NCBI GenBank assembly: GCA_947179485.1
Contig: OX359245.1
Coordinates: forward strand, 49,897,067 to 49,961,066
Origin: Allacma fusca
Lineage: Eukaryota; Arthropoda; Collembola; Symphypleona; Sminthuridae
Direction of reading: 5' to 3'
Length of the DNA: 64,000 nt
Every line of letters starts with the position of its first letter. The first letter of the stretch is position 1. Below the pieces are notes generated by a model. That model had not been told where the DNA came from. It saw only the letters and a list, made by a program, of their open reading frames with translations, and did no database searches. The translations under genes and the position numbers were made by a program. Below, piece after piece: positions 11,121-21,005 of this stretch.

Positions 11121-12396
11121 CAAGGCTATAGATAGTAACGGGTTCGGCCAAAGCGTATGCTGAAACAACCCCCTTACTGTGACGTCATCAAAAGTGATTT
11201 CTTACTACACATACTACACAAGTATGTAAACAATTCACAAAATAGTTTGAATAAGATTTTTAATTCTTTTCAAGTATTACAATTAAATTTAAGATTAACC
11301 CACGACAACAACAGAACTATTAAAAAATTGTTTCCTGTTCACAAAATTAACCCGTGACTTCTGCTTTTAAGCAGGGAATTAGTTCAGATTAAAAACCCCA
11401 GCTGACACTTGCTTTTCTTGCTGTTTCTGTAAATTTTGAATCTTGCTTATTCTATCAATACCTTTAAATTGATTAACGACACCGTGTGAAACTCGATGTG
11501 AACACCAAATCCCGACTAATTATTATTTTTTGAATCAAATTGAAAATGGGAAGTTTGGTAAAAATCTCTTCGTCAAAAGTCAACTTGCTCGTTTATCTTC
11601 ATAAAGTTCTGTACTATTGTAGTGTTTGCAAATATTCCTTGGTTTTAATACTTAGGCTCTTGATTTTCAATGGATTTGAAATATCCTCTGTGCTCCAGTT
11701 GACTCTTTTGTGGCCACTAATTAATTTTGCTTGGTCGGGGGAAAGAGATATTTAAGTGGTTTGTGTTTACGTAATGCAGCTTTTAGACTTAGAACTTTAG
11801 AATCACACAAATAATCTTCATGATTTCATTTCTCTGTTGTTTCTCTAATTTTGATCGGCCTTGAATTTGTTAAGCTTTACAAACAGCTGTTAATTTGATC
11901 TCCAAATTCTGTTTTGTGTAGACAGTTAATTCGAATTAATTTAAAGGAAACTGGTTGAGTTCTGAGTGGAAACACATTTGGAACGGCTGTACTTTTTAAT
12001 ATTTTGTAGGTGTCAAGTCCAAAAGTTCATTTTTAAATCGCAGACATAATAACTTTCACTGAAAGGATGTGAACAAATCCTAGCTGTTACACAATTTACA
12101 TTTTCTTTCCTCTTATACTTGACAACCCAAACCTTGGCCATTTGAGAATTTTTAGGGAACTTGTAAAATATTAAATCTGATCGTCTACTCTGTTTAATCT
12201 TTTTAGTGATTTTACATTCCGCTTTTGCACAAATAAAGGTCACATATAATTTTATTTGCTTGTATACAGATCGTCAATTAAAAAAAAGTAGAGCGCGCGC
12301 TGAGATCACTTTTACTGACGTCACAGCCCCCTAAATTTTTCCACCTCTCCGCCACATTCATTCTTACGTGCGAATTGGCCGAACCTGTTACTATCT
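11121..12396 (-). mobile_element. Degenerate THAP-bearing DNA transposon, P-like
   Basis: Inverted ends share GATAGTAAC, then GGTTCGGCCAA, then GTGACGTCA and AAAGTGAT (left 11,130-11,205; right, inverted, 12,310-12,396). An 8-bp TTTAAAGT occurs on both sides (11,113-11,120 and 12,397-12,404), consistent with the 8-bp duplications of P elements. The left end carries about 9 extra bases, so one terminus is damaged or the duplication is fortuitous. A THAP-like ORF starts just inside the right end. No intact transposase is visible in the 0.8 kb beyond it. Confidence 0.5.
12013..12243 (-). pseudogene. THAP-domain remnant of a transposase
   Basis: The 76-residue frame resembles a THAP zinc finger: C-x4-C near the N terminus (CAKAEC), the central FYKFPKN followed by a Trp (VWVVKYKR), and a late RICS segment. 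In THAP domains the final zinc ligand is the His of CSxHF; here the sequence is CSHPF, so that ligand is displaced or lost. The frame then stops, so catalytic domains are absent. N-terminal placement near a terminal repeat is the P-element arrangement. Family assignment rests on motif resemblance only. Confidence 0.5.
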
Positions 12397-12404
12397 TTTA
12401 AAGT

Positions 12405-13434
12405 AGGCATTAAAACCAAATTAAAACGGTTAGAGCTAGTTCTATTAAAATATATTAATATATATACATACATACATAAATATAATACGATGGGAAGACG
12501 GTTTCTGACGAGGACTGTATTTTCTACTTTGTTGTCTCATATGTAAAAATAAAATATTGCGGAAGAAGGAATTTGGTGAAGGAAGGATACTAATAATTAT
12601 TACTGCAGGCTTCAGGAAGGATCTCAACAAAACAACTTTGAAGAAAGGGTGAAGGAAGGAATTTTGTTTTGAAGTCTTCAATCTCAAGAGGATTAAAGGA
12701 AGGAAAAATCATTTGAACATCTCTGGTAGAAACTAAATAAAGTAGTATAATTTTGCCTCCTGTTTAAATAAATAGTTTGCAGAAAATGTTATGATCAGCT
12801 GTATGCACAAAGAGTTCTGGCCGCTTTTAACACAATTATAAGGGTTCAAACTTGACAAGGTAAAAGGTGTGCAGAAATCAGACCTGGATAGCTGAAAAAT
12901 GAGGTTTTCGTTAATTAGTCATACGTTATTGTCAAATTTGTTCCCGTTATTGTTTTTGTTTTCGGTATTTTAAAATAATTATAGTTATTGGTTAAAACGG
13001 TTTTCAATCAAAATGAATTCGGTTAAACGGTTAATAACGTTATTCAACGAATCGTATTAATTTTTGCTACAATGTCGGAATCAGAACACAAGCAGACATG
13101 TGTAACCTCGTGTAGGTTTCCCATAAGCGACGTCCCGTGATGACCCTGTGACGTCACACAAGTGTCCCCTCGGGCTATTTCTGTGTTTTCTATGAAATAC
13201 TGTGTTTATGGCAAAACCGACGACGCGAATGGGTTCCATATAATACCAGGAACTTAAATTAATTTTTAGGGCCCATTCGGGTAACGGGATACCAGGCCTA
13301 CGTTAGCATGTTTAAATGACGATTACTGCCGTTTGTGTTGACCAATTAGGACCAAACAAAATGCAAACCCACTTATGGCTTATAGTCTGTTGCTTCACTA
13401 TTAATGCAAATATCCGGCGGGTACTGGAACCGGG
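12405..13434. other. Intergenic, repeat-derived, no gene
   Basis: Contains a short AT/TACA-rich run near 12,450-12,485 and a stretch rich in the word GAAGGA (about 12,550-12,705), similar in style to 28,100-28,280. 12,900-13,060 has GTTATT/GGTTAAAACGG words typical of a decayed DNA element. I find no paired ends. Confidence 0.4.
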
Positions 13435-13559
13435 TAATGCAATACCCGATATTCACAAATATTAAAGAATTCGTGATTTTCACTGCAGTAATGTTTTAAT
13501 GCTTATGAGGCGTCAGGTTATCTTCGTGCTAATGACGTTCGGGCATTTCACCCGGGTAA
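13435..13559 (+). repeat. Left arm of a long inverted repeat
   Basis: About 125 bp, ending CCCGGGTAA, that reappears inverted at 15,170-15,295 with scattered mismatches. The arms enclose 1.6 kb that includes a complete hAT-like insertion. The pair looks like a foldback-type element or the ends of an older transposon. Confidence 0.65.
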
Positions 13560-13718
13560 GTTAAGACCACATTTCAGTGGGGTTTTAAATTAGCTACTAA
13601 AACAAATTTTAAAAACAAAGAATAAATTTGAAAAACACTAGAGGGCTACAGGGATAAAAATGAATTAAAACCTGGCATCTGCTACTTGGATGTAGAAACA
13701 TGGATCATATATTGCAAA

Positions 13719-14942
13719 CAGAGCTGCGTTCAAGTCAAGTAAAACCCAAACTTGACCCTGAACTTGACTTGACCCTGACAGTCAAGTAGGTTTTTCAGAC
13801 TGTCTTGAACTTGACGGTTCATGGTCAGACAATTACTTGAAAATTCGGGGTCAAGTATTCAAGTACTTTTCGCGTAACTTGAACCTGGTCAAGTATAGCC
13901 GGGACAACTCTTGACTTGACCATGACTTGACCATGACCCGAACTTGAACTTGACTTGAATTGTCAAGTTTTTCAAAATAGAAATATAAAATAGTATTCAC
14001 ACTTAAAATATAGCAACAACACTAATTCTAAATAATCTGATCAAATACTCTTGATTTTTCTTACTGCATTCAATTAATCGACTAAAACAGCAAATGAAAA
14101 TATTGTTCACAATTCACAAGCTTCACCAAAAATATTTTGATTGATTAAATCTCGATGATTAATTAATGTCTTAAATTGGTGTAAGTAAATCATTTCCCAT
14201 TGAATTTTACTATTAATAATAATTACTTTGTGCTAATATACAAGTTTAGGTTGCTTCACTCGAAATATTCACAATTCAGCGTCCACCCTATGCAACAATG
14301 CAACAAACTGGCTTATATATGTAGTACAGTTGTTAACGTTGTACAAATGTTACATTATTTAGAACGAAAAGAATACTTGAATTTAAGTAACTTGATTCAT
14401 GAACAATGCATTTATTTTATACAATAATACAGTAAACCAATTGAACTTTGTCGCTTTCAGAGGTGGTGCTCCGAACATTTTATATTCTTATTCTTTCGGT
14501 TCACTAGTGCAACCGTGGCTTTCCAAGCGGATCTGGAGATATTGAATCGTAACGCGTAAATATGTTTTTTGACGAACTTGCATGGGTACAGAGTCTCGGA
14601 GTAACGACAACGACACTTAGAAAGAAAGCCTATTGAAATATATGGCGCCACAACTTTGATATGGGTAACGTTTAGTTACTTGAATAAGTACTTGAAATAC
14701 TCATGGTTCATGGTCAAGGATTTATACATCTTTACTTGACCATGAACATGACTTGACTCTCAAGTAGAATTTTTAATCTTGACCATGATAACTACTTGAT
14801 TTCAAATCTCAGGGTCAAGTATTCTACATAACTTGACCATGACTTGAATGTTCAAGTATCCATTATATTTTACTTGACCATGACCCGAACTTGACCATGA
14901 CTTGAAATACTCATGGTCTACTTGAACTTGAGCGCAGCTCTG
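13719..14942. mobile_element. hAT-like non-autonomous element, CTTGAC-rich
   Basis: 1224 bp. Ends are inverted: CAGAGCTGCGTTCAAGT at the left, and the right end, read inverted, gives CAGAGCTGCGCTCAAGT. It is flanked by an exact 8-bp duplication ATTGCAAA (13,711-13,718 and 14,943-14,950). Both ends consist of about 200-260 bp filled with the words CTTGAC, ACTTGAA and CATGACTTG. The middle (about 13,980-14,660) is unrelated AT-rich DNA without a transposase. The 8-bp duplication and CAG terminus support the hAT superfamily. It sits inside the long inverted repeat, so it inserted later. Confidence 0.85.
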
Positions 14943-15169
14943 ATTGCAAAGCAAACCCTTTTATACAAGTTGTCCACAATGTTTGTGTTTGTACTTGCAA
15001 ACTACTAATAAACTGCACTGTGCAATCCAATGGAAATTTTACACACCTGATGTTTAGCGTACCTAGTGTTTTTGTTATGTGAATCATTTTTTAGTTTTTT
15101 GTAACTATTGTGAACAAGTCTCACCGAAAATCACAAATTTTTTATTATTTTTAAATATCGGGTATTGTA

Positions 15170-15295
15170 TTACCCGGGTGAAATGCCCGGACATCATTAG
15201 CAAGGAGATAACCTGACGCCTAACAAGCATTAAAACTTATTGCTGCAGTGAAATCATGAATTCTTTAATATTTTTGAATATCGGGAATTGCATTA
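15170..15295 (-). repeat. Right arm of the long inverted repeat
   Basis: Inverted copy of 13,435-13,559. Next to the arm, at 15,130-15,170, the CCCGATATT...TTTGTGATTTTC part is repeated once more, so this side holds about one and a half copies. It ends immediately before homology to the FAR upstream flank begins (about 15,305). Confidence 0.6.
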
Positions 15296-15923
15296 TGTGT
15301 GTCAAATGTTACTTGTTTCTTTAATAGAGATGATCGCTTTTAGAATCAGAGAGAAGTTGCTCACCAATGAAAATAAAAGTGTGTGTTGCTGTAAAAATTT
15401 TACAGCTTAAGCTAAAAGACATTAAAGTGTGGCATTGAAATTCCCAAAACTATAGGGGAAAACTGTTTTACGATAGCTATTTCAATGTAAATTTTCTAAA
15501 ATTTAATGTCGTTTTTGAATTGTAGTCAATTTTATTTCCGCTTAATACCGAAACTTGACGTAACTAACATTCTGATGTGTATACATATTCACATGTAATG
15601 GAAATTCAGCAGTTGTAATGAAACGAACAATGGGCACATTTGTTTTGTAAATTCAGTGTTATTTTCTAATTAAACCCTTACTAATAGGTAATCAACTAGA
15701 TTTAGAATATGACCCAAAAATTAATTTTACATGAGTGAATAAAACTGGTTTCAACTCTGCAACCCCTGTTTATTTCCCATTCCAATCTATACACGCTTGC
15801 TCTCATCGCATTGACAACCATTCTCAACAAGAAATTCGTAAAAAGATTTTTCCAACTTTAGTCAGGAGTGACATAATTCATTTTCACACTTCGCTTTCAA
15901 AACTTTGAAAGATTACTACTAAT
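15296..15923. other. 5' flank of FAR copy 2
   Basis: No gene. Homologous to 4865-5499 before FAR copy 1. The TATA element of copy 1 is changed to AATAAAA near 15,736, so the promoter may be weaker or use another start. Confidence 0.55.
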
Positions 15924-18900
15924 ATGAACCAATTTTACTGTGACAAGGTAGTTTTCATCACAGGAGCTGCTGGCTACATTGGGAAATCAATACTTGAAAA
16001 ATTACTACGGAGCTGCCCTCAAGTTAAAAAAATATATGTCTTAATTCGGGGAAAACACAACCAGTCTGGGGAAGAACGGCTGCAAAATATTCTTCGAGAA
16101 AAGGTACTCAATCGGCTCATGTTCCACATATTATTATTTGAGGGCGTGTTCCAGTGGCTCGTTTTTCGGAAATATCGACATACGAACAAATATGAATTGC
16201 AATTTAAAATTATACCTCGATTCCACAGGACTTATTCTAAACATAATTAGGGTATGTCGATTTGAAAATGCCCGGCATTTTGGGCAACTTGCCAGTCCAA
16301 AATGCCAGGGAATTTTGGACATTTTCATTTCAGGGCGAGGGCGGCACAGTAGGGCATTTTGGGCAAGGTAATTTTGGGCATTCTCATTCGAGGACAATTG
16401 GGCATTTTGTGCAGAATAGTGGAATACAATAGTACAATAGGTACAATATGGCAGTCGATTTGAAAATGTCTTTGCAATTTTGACGGAAATGCATCCGAAA
16501 ATGCATTGCCGGGTATTTTTATTGTTGTGGTTTTGGCTTATGTAACGACGTAAAATGAACTTCCTCCATCCTGGATATATGCATATATACCCCTATACAT
16601 CTATTTATATTGATGATGAGCGGAACATGTTTTCTGTTCAAATTAGAACCCGTACAGTAATTTTTTGTCTACACAGATAAACTAAACAAACAATATTTGG
16701 GACCTGTGTGGAGGATGTACACACATTGGTTTATACTCGAGCCATTTTTCCAGTAATTAGGGCCGCTTATATATTTTTATTCTGAACATCAATCATACTT
16801 TGATTAAAATGATTTTCAAAGGAGAGACAAATTATCTCACCCCATGCCATTGAAATTAAATTGATTTGTCAATGTTTCTACAATTAAAATTAACGAACAA
16901 GCGAATAACTAGACACGCTGCCCACATCCCCAATTTTGGGCATGTGGACAGGCATTTTGGGCATTTTCAGCTGGGCTAGCATATGCTGCAGGGCATTTTG
17001 ATTGACATACCCTAAACATAATACCACATACATTTCTAATTTTGCAAATACAATTAACTCAATCTTAAACTTGCATAATTTTTTTTTAGTTTTTTGAGAA
17101 GGTTCGTTGTAGCGATAACAGTCAAGATCTCTTCGCTAAAATTGTTGTCATTGACGGGGACATCACTCTCGACGGATTAGGAATCACCCCTGAAAAAACA
17201 GACATTTTGAAATACACCGTATCAATCGTCCTTCACGTCGCTGCAAATGTTAGGCTCAACGCGGGACTGAAACTTCTAGTAAAAGGAAATACTGAAGGCA
17301 TCCGAAATGTACTTAAGTGGTCAAAGCAATTGCAGCATTTAAAGGTACACTAGAACAATTATTGTCAGGTAGTCTGCATATTAATATAATGATATAATGG
17401 ACATATTGATGCCTTGTGAAATCAGTTGCTCTAACGAACAAGATCGTCTTTGATTGATCATATACTACTACAAATAACATTTCTTTTTAAACATTAGACA
17501 ATCAAATAAAGCGTTTACACAACTGACTTAAATTCTAATCTGAATAGAATTAAATTAAAAATCAGTTAATTTTAAACTTGGGTAAACTGTACACGAGTTG
17601 TAAGAATGGCTCAGACCATATCGACTAAATAATTTTTTATATATTGTTTTCACTATGTTTTAAAATGAAACAGGCATTTGTGTATGTCTCCACTGCCTTT
17701 TCAAATTCTCATTTGGAGGAGATTGACGAGATAATTTATCCTCCTACTGTTGACCCGCTCGCTGTAATGCAGCTTTGTTCAAGCTTGCCGGCGGAATTAG
17801 TTGACTTCATGGCTGAAAAGTAACTTTTCTTTAAACTTGATGAAATGAAAACTAATATAAATATTTAAAAATTAATTACCTGCAATGAAAAATTCCTCTA
17901 CGGTTTCAAGCAAGTGATTTGACTGTGATTTACAGATTATTGGGTAAACACAAGAATTGCTATACTTATTCCAAACATCTTGCCGAATATTTGGTTCACG
18001 AGGCAAGATTTGATCTTCCTGTGTGTATTGTAAGACCTGCTATAGGTAAATCATTAGTATTATTCTGGAAGCGAAAATTCCTTTAGTAAGCATTGGTTAT
18101 AAACTAGGTTTTTGTACTTTGTTGACAAAAAGTTTTATTTGAAATTCAGTTGGACCAGCAGATCGAGAACCATTTCCTGGTTGGGTGGATAACTTCAATG
18201 GAATGTCCGGGTTCATAGTTGGGATGGCTCATGGAATTATTCGTTGCTTGTATACAAATAAGCAAGGGGCACTTGACGTAGTTCCATTGGATCACGTGGT
18301 CAATCTTATACTAACAGCAGCTATGGAAATCAGCTCCAAAAATGGGAAACGCGAGAATGATGTGATTGTCTACAACTGCTCGAATACCGAAAATCCATTC
18401 GCTCACAGAAAGGTTCATCCACACTTGTACGAAGCATACGAGAAGACCCCTTTCAATGAGATGCTCTGGTACCCATCGGTTGCAATCGTAAGAAGTAAAA
18501 TTGTGTTTACGGTCCTCAACTTCTTGCTACATTATTTACCAGCCCTTGTAGCGGATGGAGTTGCAACTTTGATCGGGAAAAAACCAAGGTAATTCCGACG
18601 AACCCTCAAATTGTCGCTAACAACAATTATTATTAGTACTTAGGAATAAAAAATATTCAATGCTTGACACAAAATCTGAAAACCATAAAACATTTACGAA
18701 TTCTGCAGGATGCTAAAGATTTATTACAAAGTACAGTCCCTCTCAGCCGCCACTCGAGATGTACAAAGGGCAGATTATCGGATACTTACGGAGAATACAA
18801 AGGCGCTTTACGAAAGCCTTGACAGGGTAGATCAGGAATGTTTTTATTTCCGCAATGCTGATGTCAATCTTAAAAACTACTTCCATAATTGTGTCTATGG

Positions 18901-19131
18901 ATTAAAATTTTACCTTATGAAAGAAGAACAGAAGGATCTGCCGGAAGCAAGAAAACATTTCAAAAGGTTTTATTCAATATTGAAAACAGTTTGCACCTTG
19001 TTGCAAGGAATTGTATTTAAAGTATAATGGTAACTGATTTGGTGTGCAGGATGCGCATGCTGTACAGGGCTGTGTGGGGATTTGTGTACGTCTTCGTAAT
19101 AATTTGGTTGTTGGCAATGACATTCACCTGA
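15924..19131 (+). CDS. Fatty acyl-CoA reductase, copy 2 (7 exons, 489 aa)
   Basis: A paralogue of the gene at 5500-8059 with the same predicted reaction (acyl-CoA to fatty alcohol). Exons: 15,924-16,103, 17,090-17,344, 17,674-17,819, 17,936-18,045, 18,150-18,588, 18,709-18,966, 19,050-19,131; exons 2-7 have exactly the lengths of copy 1 and exon 1 is three codons shorter. The joined frame is open for 489 residues. Visible motifs: TGAAGYIG (residues 13-20), YVSTA, active site YTYSK (Y203, K207), PLDHVV, and a C-terminal hydrophobic segment with two Trp. All introns are GT-AG. Intron 1 is enlarged by a 767-bp transposon. Several substitutions lie in the substrate-side region of exon 5, so product range may differ from copy 1. 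It appears functional. Confidence 0.92.
16248..17014. mobile_element. hAT-like element in FAR copy 2 intron 1, GGGCATTTT-rich
   Basis: 767 bp with inverted ends TAGGGTATGTC/GACATACCCTA and an exact 8-bp duplication AACATAAT (16,240-16,247 and 17,015-17,022). Both ends are packed with GGGCATTTT and AAAATGCCC words. The interior has no transposase. The intron of copy 1 lacks it, so it inserted after the FAR duplication. Related fragments lie at 49,320-49,605 and about 59,605-59,825. Confidence 0.85.
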
Positions 19132-19464
19132 AGGAATATCGGTTCACGGGGATTCATGAAATCATTGAGAAATTATTAAACTACTACTATTACTTAATAT
19201 TGACGAATATTGGTTTCGTCCCATTATAAAATCAATCTGCCTAATTTTGTGCATTATATCTGTTTACATAGAATATGCACATGAAATCGAAAATATTCTG
19301 GGTAAACTTGTTATACGTTCAGCTTGAAATTAAACACATTTTGATTCCATGAAGATGTATGAAGGAAAAGTATGATTTGTGGTACAGCACACTCTCCACA
19401 TATTGACTGCCTCAGACATATTTTGTCGCGGCTAATCGTAAACTTATTTTGTATAAGTACGTAT
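19132..19464. other. 3' flank of FAR copy 2
   Basis: No gene. Aligns in part with the flank of FAR copy 1 (8060-8350). I see no clear AATAAA in the first 300 bp. Confidence 0.45.
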
Positions 19465-19472
19465 GTGTGTAC

Positions 19473-20229
19473 CAGTGCATCGTATGGGTACAAAAATGCT
19501 GTACCTGGACCTGAACCTGGGCCCAAATAGTGGGTAACGGCAAAAATCGTACCCAAACCCGTACCTGAATAAAAGTACCCATTAAATAAATGTTGGTACC
19601 TGGACCTGATTATTTTGCAAGTAGTGCGTACCTGTACCTGAATATTACCCGTACCCAAAATATACCCAATATATGGACCTGTACCTGAAAAGTTTCCTAT
19701 GTACCTGTACCCAATCAGGTACTTTAAAAAGAATTACTTTAACCGATTCAACATGATGACATCCGATGATTTACATCACAGCAATGACAAGCTAGACAAA
19801 ATTATGCCTCCTCATAATTTTTGCAATACTAGACATCTTAATGGAACTATAACTTCTACATCATCTGAGGTATTTCCATCTCCAAATAAATCTTCCACTT
19901 CTAGGTCATCCTCCATAACCACAATATCATTTAACGCCATTTTTACAGAATCACAAGTGGGATTTGTAATGACACGTACTTATTGCTAGCACGTTGTGCT
20001 AAGTCAACCATCTCTATTGCATAAACGTATACCTGTTCCTGTCCGGTACAACCCAAAAGATTCCAAGTTTGTACCTGTACCCAACACCTGGTTTTGTACC
20101 CAAAATTTGAGTACATGCAGCTATTACCCATAAAGTACCCATTCAGTTTGGGTACTTAAACAGTACCTATTTCGGACCTGGACCTGTACCCAAATACTCA
20201 GGTACTACCCGTACCCATGCGATGCACTA
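19473..20229. mobile_element. hAT-like element, GGTACCTG-rich
   Basis: 757 bp with near-perfect inverted ends (CAGTGCATCGTATGGGTAC at the left; ...GTACCCATGCGATGCACTA at the right) and an exact 8-bp duplication GTGTGTAC (19,465-19,472 and 20,230-20,237). The terminal 200 bp on each side iterate GTACC, ACCTGTACC and GGGTAC. The open stretches inside are low-complexity shadows of these words. No transposase. Confidence 0.85.
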
Positions 20230-20237
20230 GTGTGTAC

Positions 20238-20881
20238 ATATCGGTACGGTGATAACTTCACTAGTCCGTACAAATTGTTTATTGTTAGATTCATTGAATT
20301 ACGTGTGTATTGTTCGTTTCATACAAGCATACTTCTGCTTTTGCTAATTATTTTCCATTGGAGCATATTTCGGTCTCTGATAATTTGTTAGTTTCACTTT
20401 ATTAACAGTTTGTGTTTCGAGGGTTTTGAAAAATTCTTACCGCTTTACTTTTTCCTGTTTCATTTTTATTTTATTTTACCGCTTCCATTTCCAGTAGAAC
20501 AAAATTGTTAAAAGGTTTATTCTGATATGAGAAACTTCCGTGTGAAAAAAAATAAAGGTGTACAATTTGATCTATTCGAATGATGGGCCACTAATGCTCC
20601 TGATACATTGAAATATATAGCTAGAGTAATTACATATTTGCCGTGTTGCGACACAAGACTAGTTTCAGCCTTAACATTTATGCTTCCGGAAACACGAAAC
20701 AGTATGAAGGACGATGTACTGCACGCCGTTTTGTTCCTTCAAACCAACCGATTTTTAATAGTATATGGCAACAAGTTCCTTAGTTTTCAAATGCTTGAAT
20801 AATACTGTCCTGGTATTGTAGCAAACATTAATAAAATTCGTTGAATACCTCATGCAAATTATGTAAACAAACAAAGACATT
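20238..20881. other. Intergenic, no gene seen
   Basis: AT-rich spacer between the hAT-like element and the 3' end of the NB-ARC gene. One short open stretch (20,608-20,802) has no recognisable feature. Confidence 0.45.
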
Positions 20882-20887
20882 TTTATT
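20882..20887 (-). terminator. Polyadenylation signal of the NB-ARC/TPR gene
   Basis: AATAAA on the minus strand, about 120 bp after the stop codon at 21,006. Confidence 0.5.
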
Positions 20888-21005
20888 CCCAGTAAAAGCT
20901 ATTAAAGTATAACAATTGTGACGTTCTATAAACCATCATTTACAAAACTTATTTTAACACCAATTATAAATTAGTACCGTCACAATGACTTAAAATTACG
21001 GCACT

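Noticed and set aside
19311..20131. Open frames between 19.3 and 20.1 kb
   Set aside because: They fall inside the GGTACCTG-rich hAT-like element and owe their openness to iterated words.
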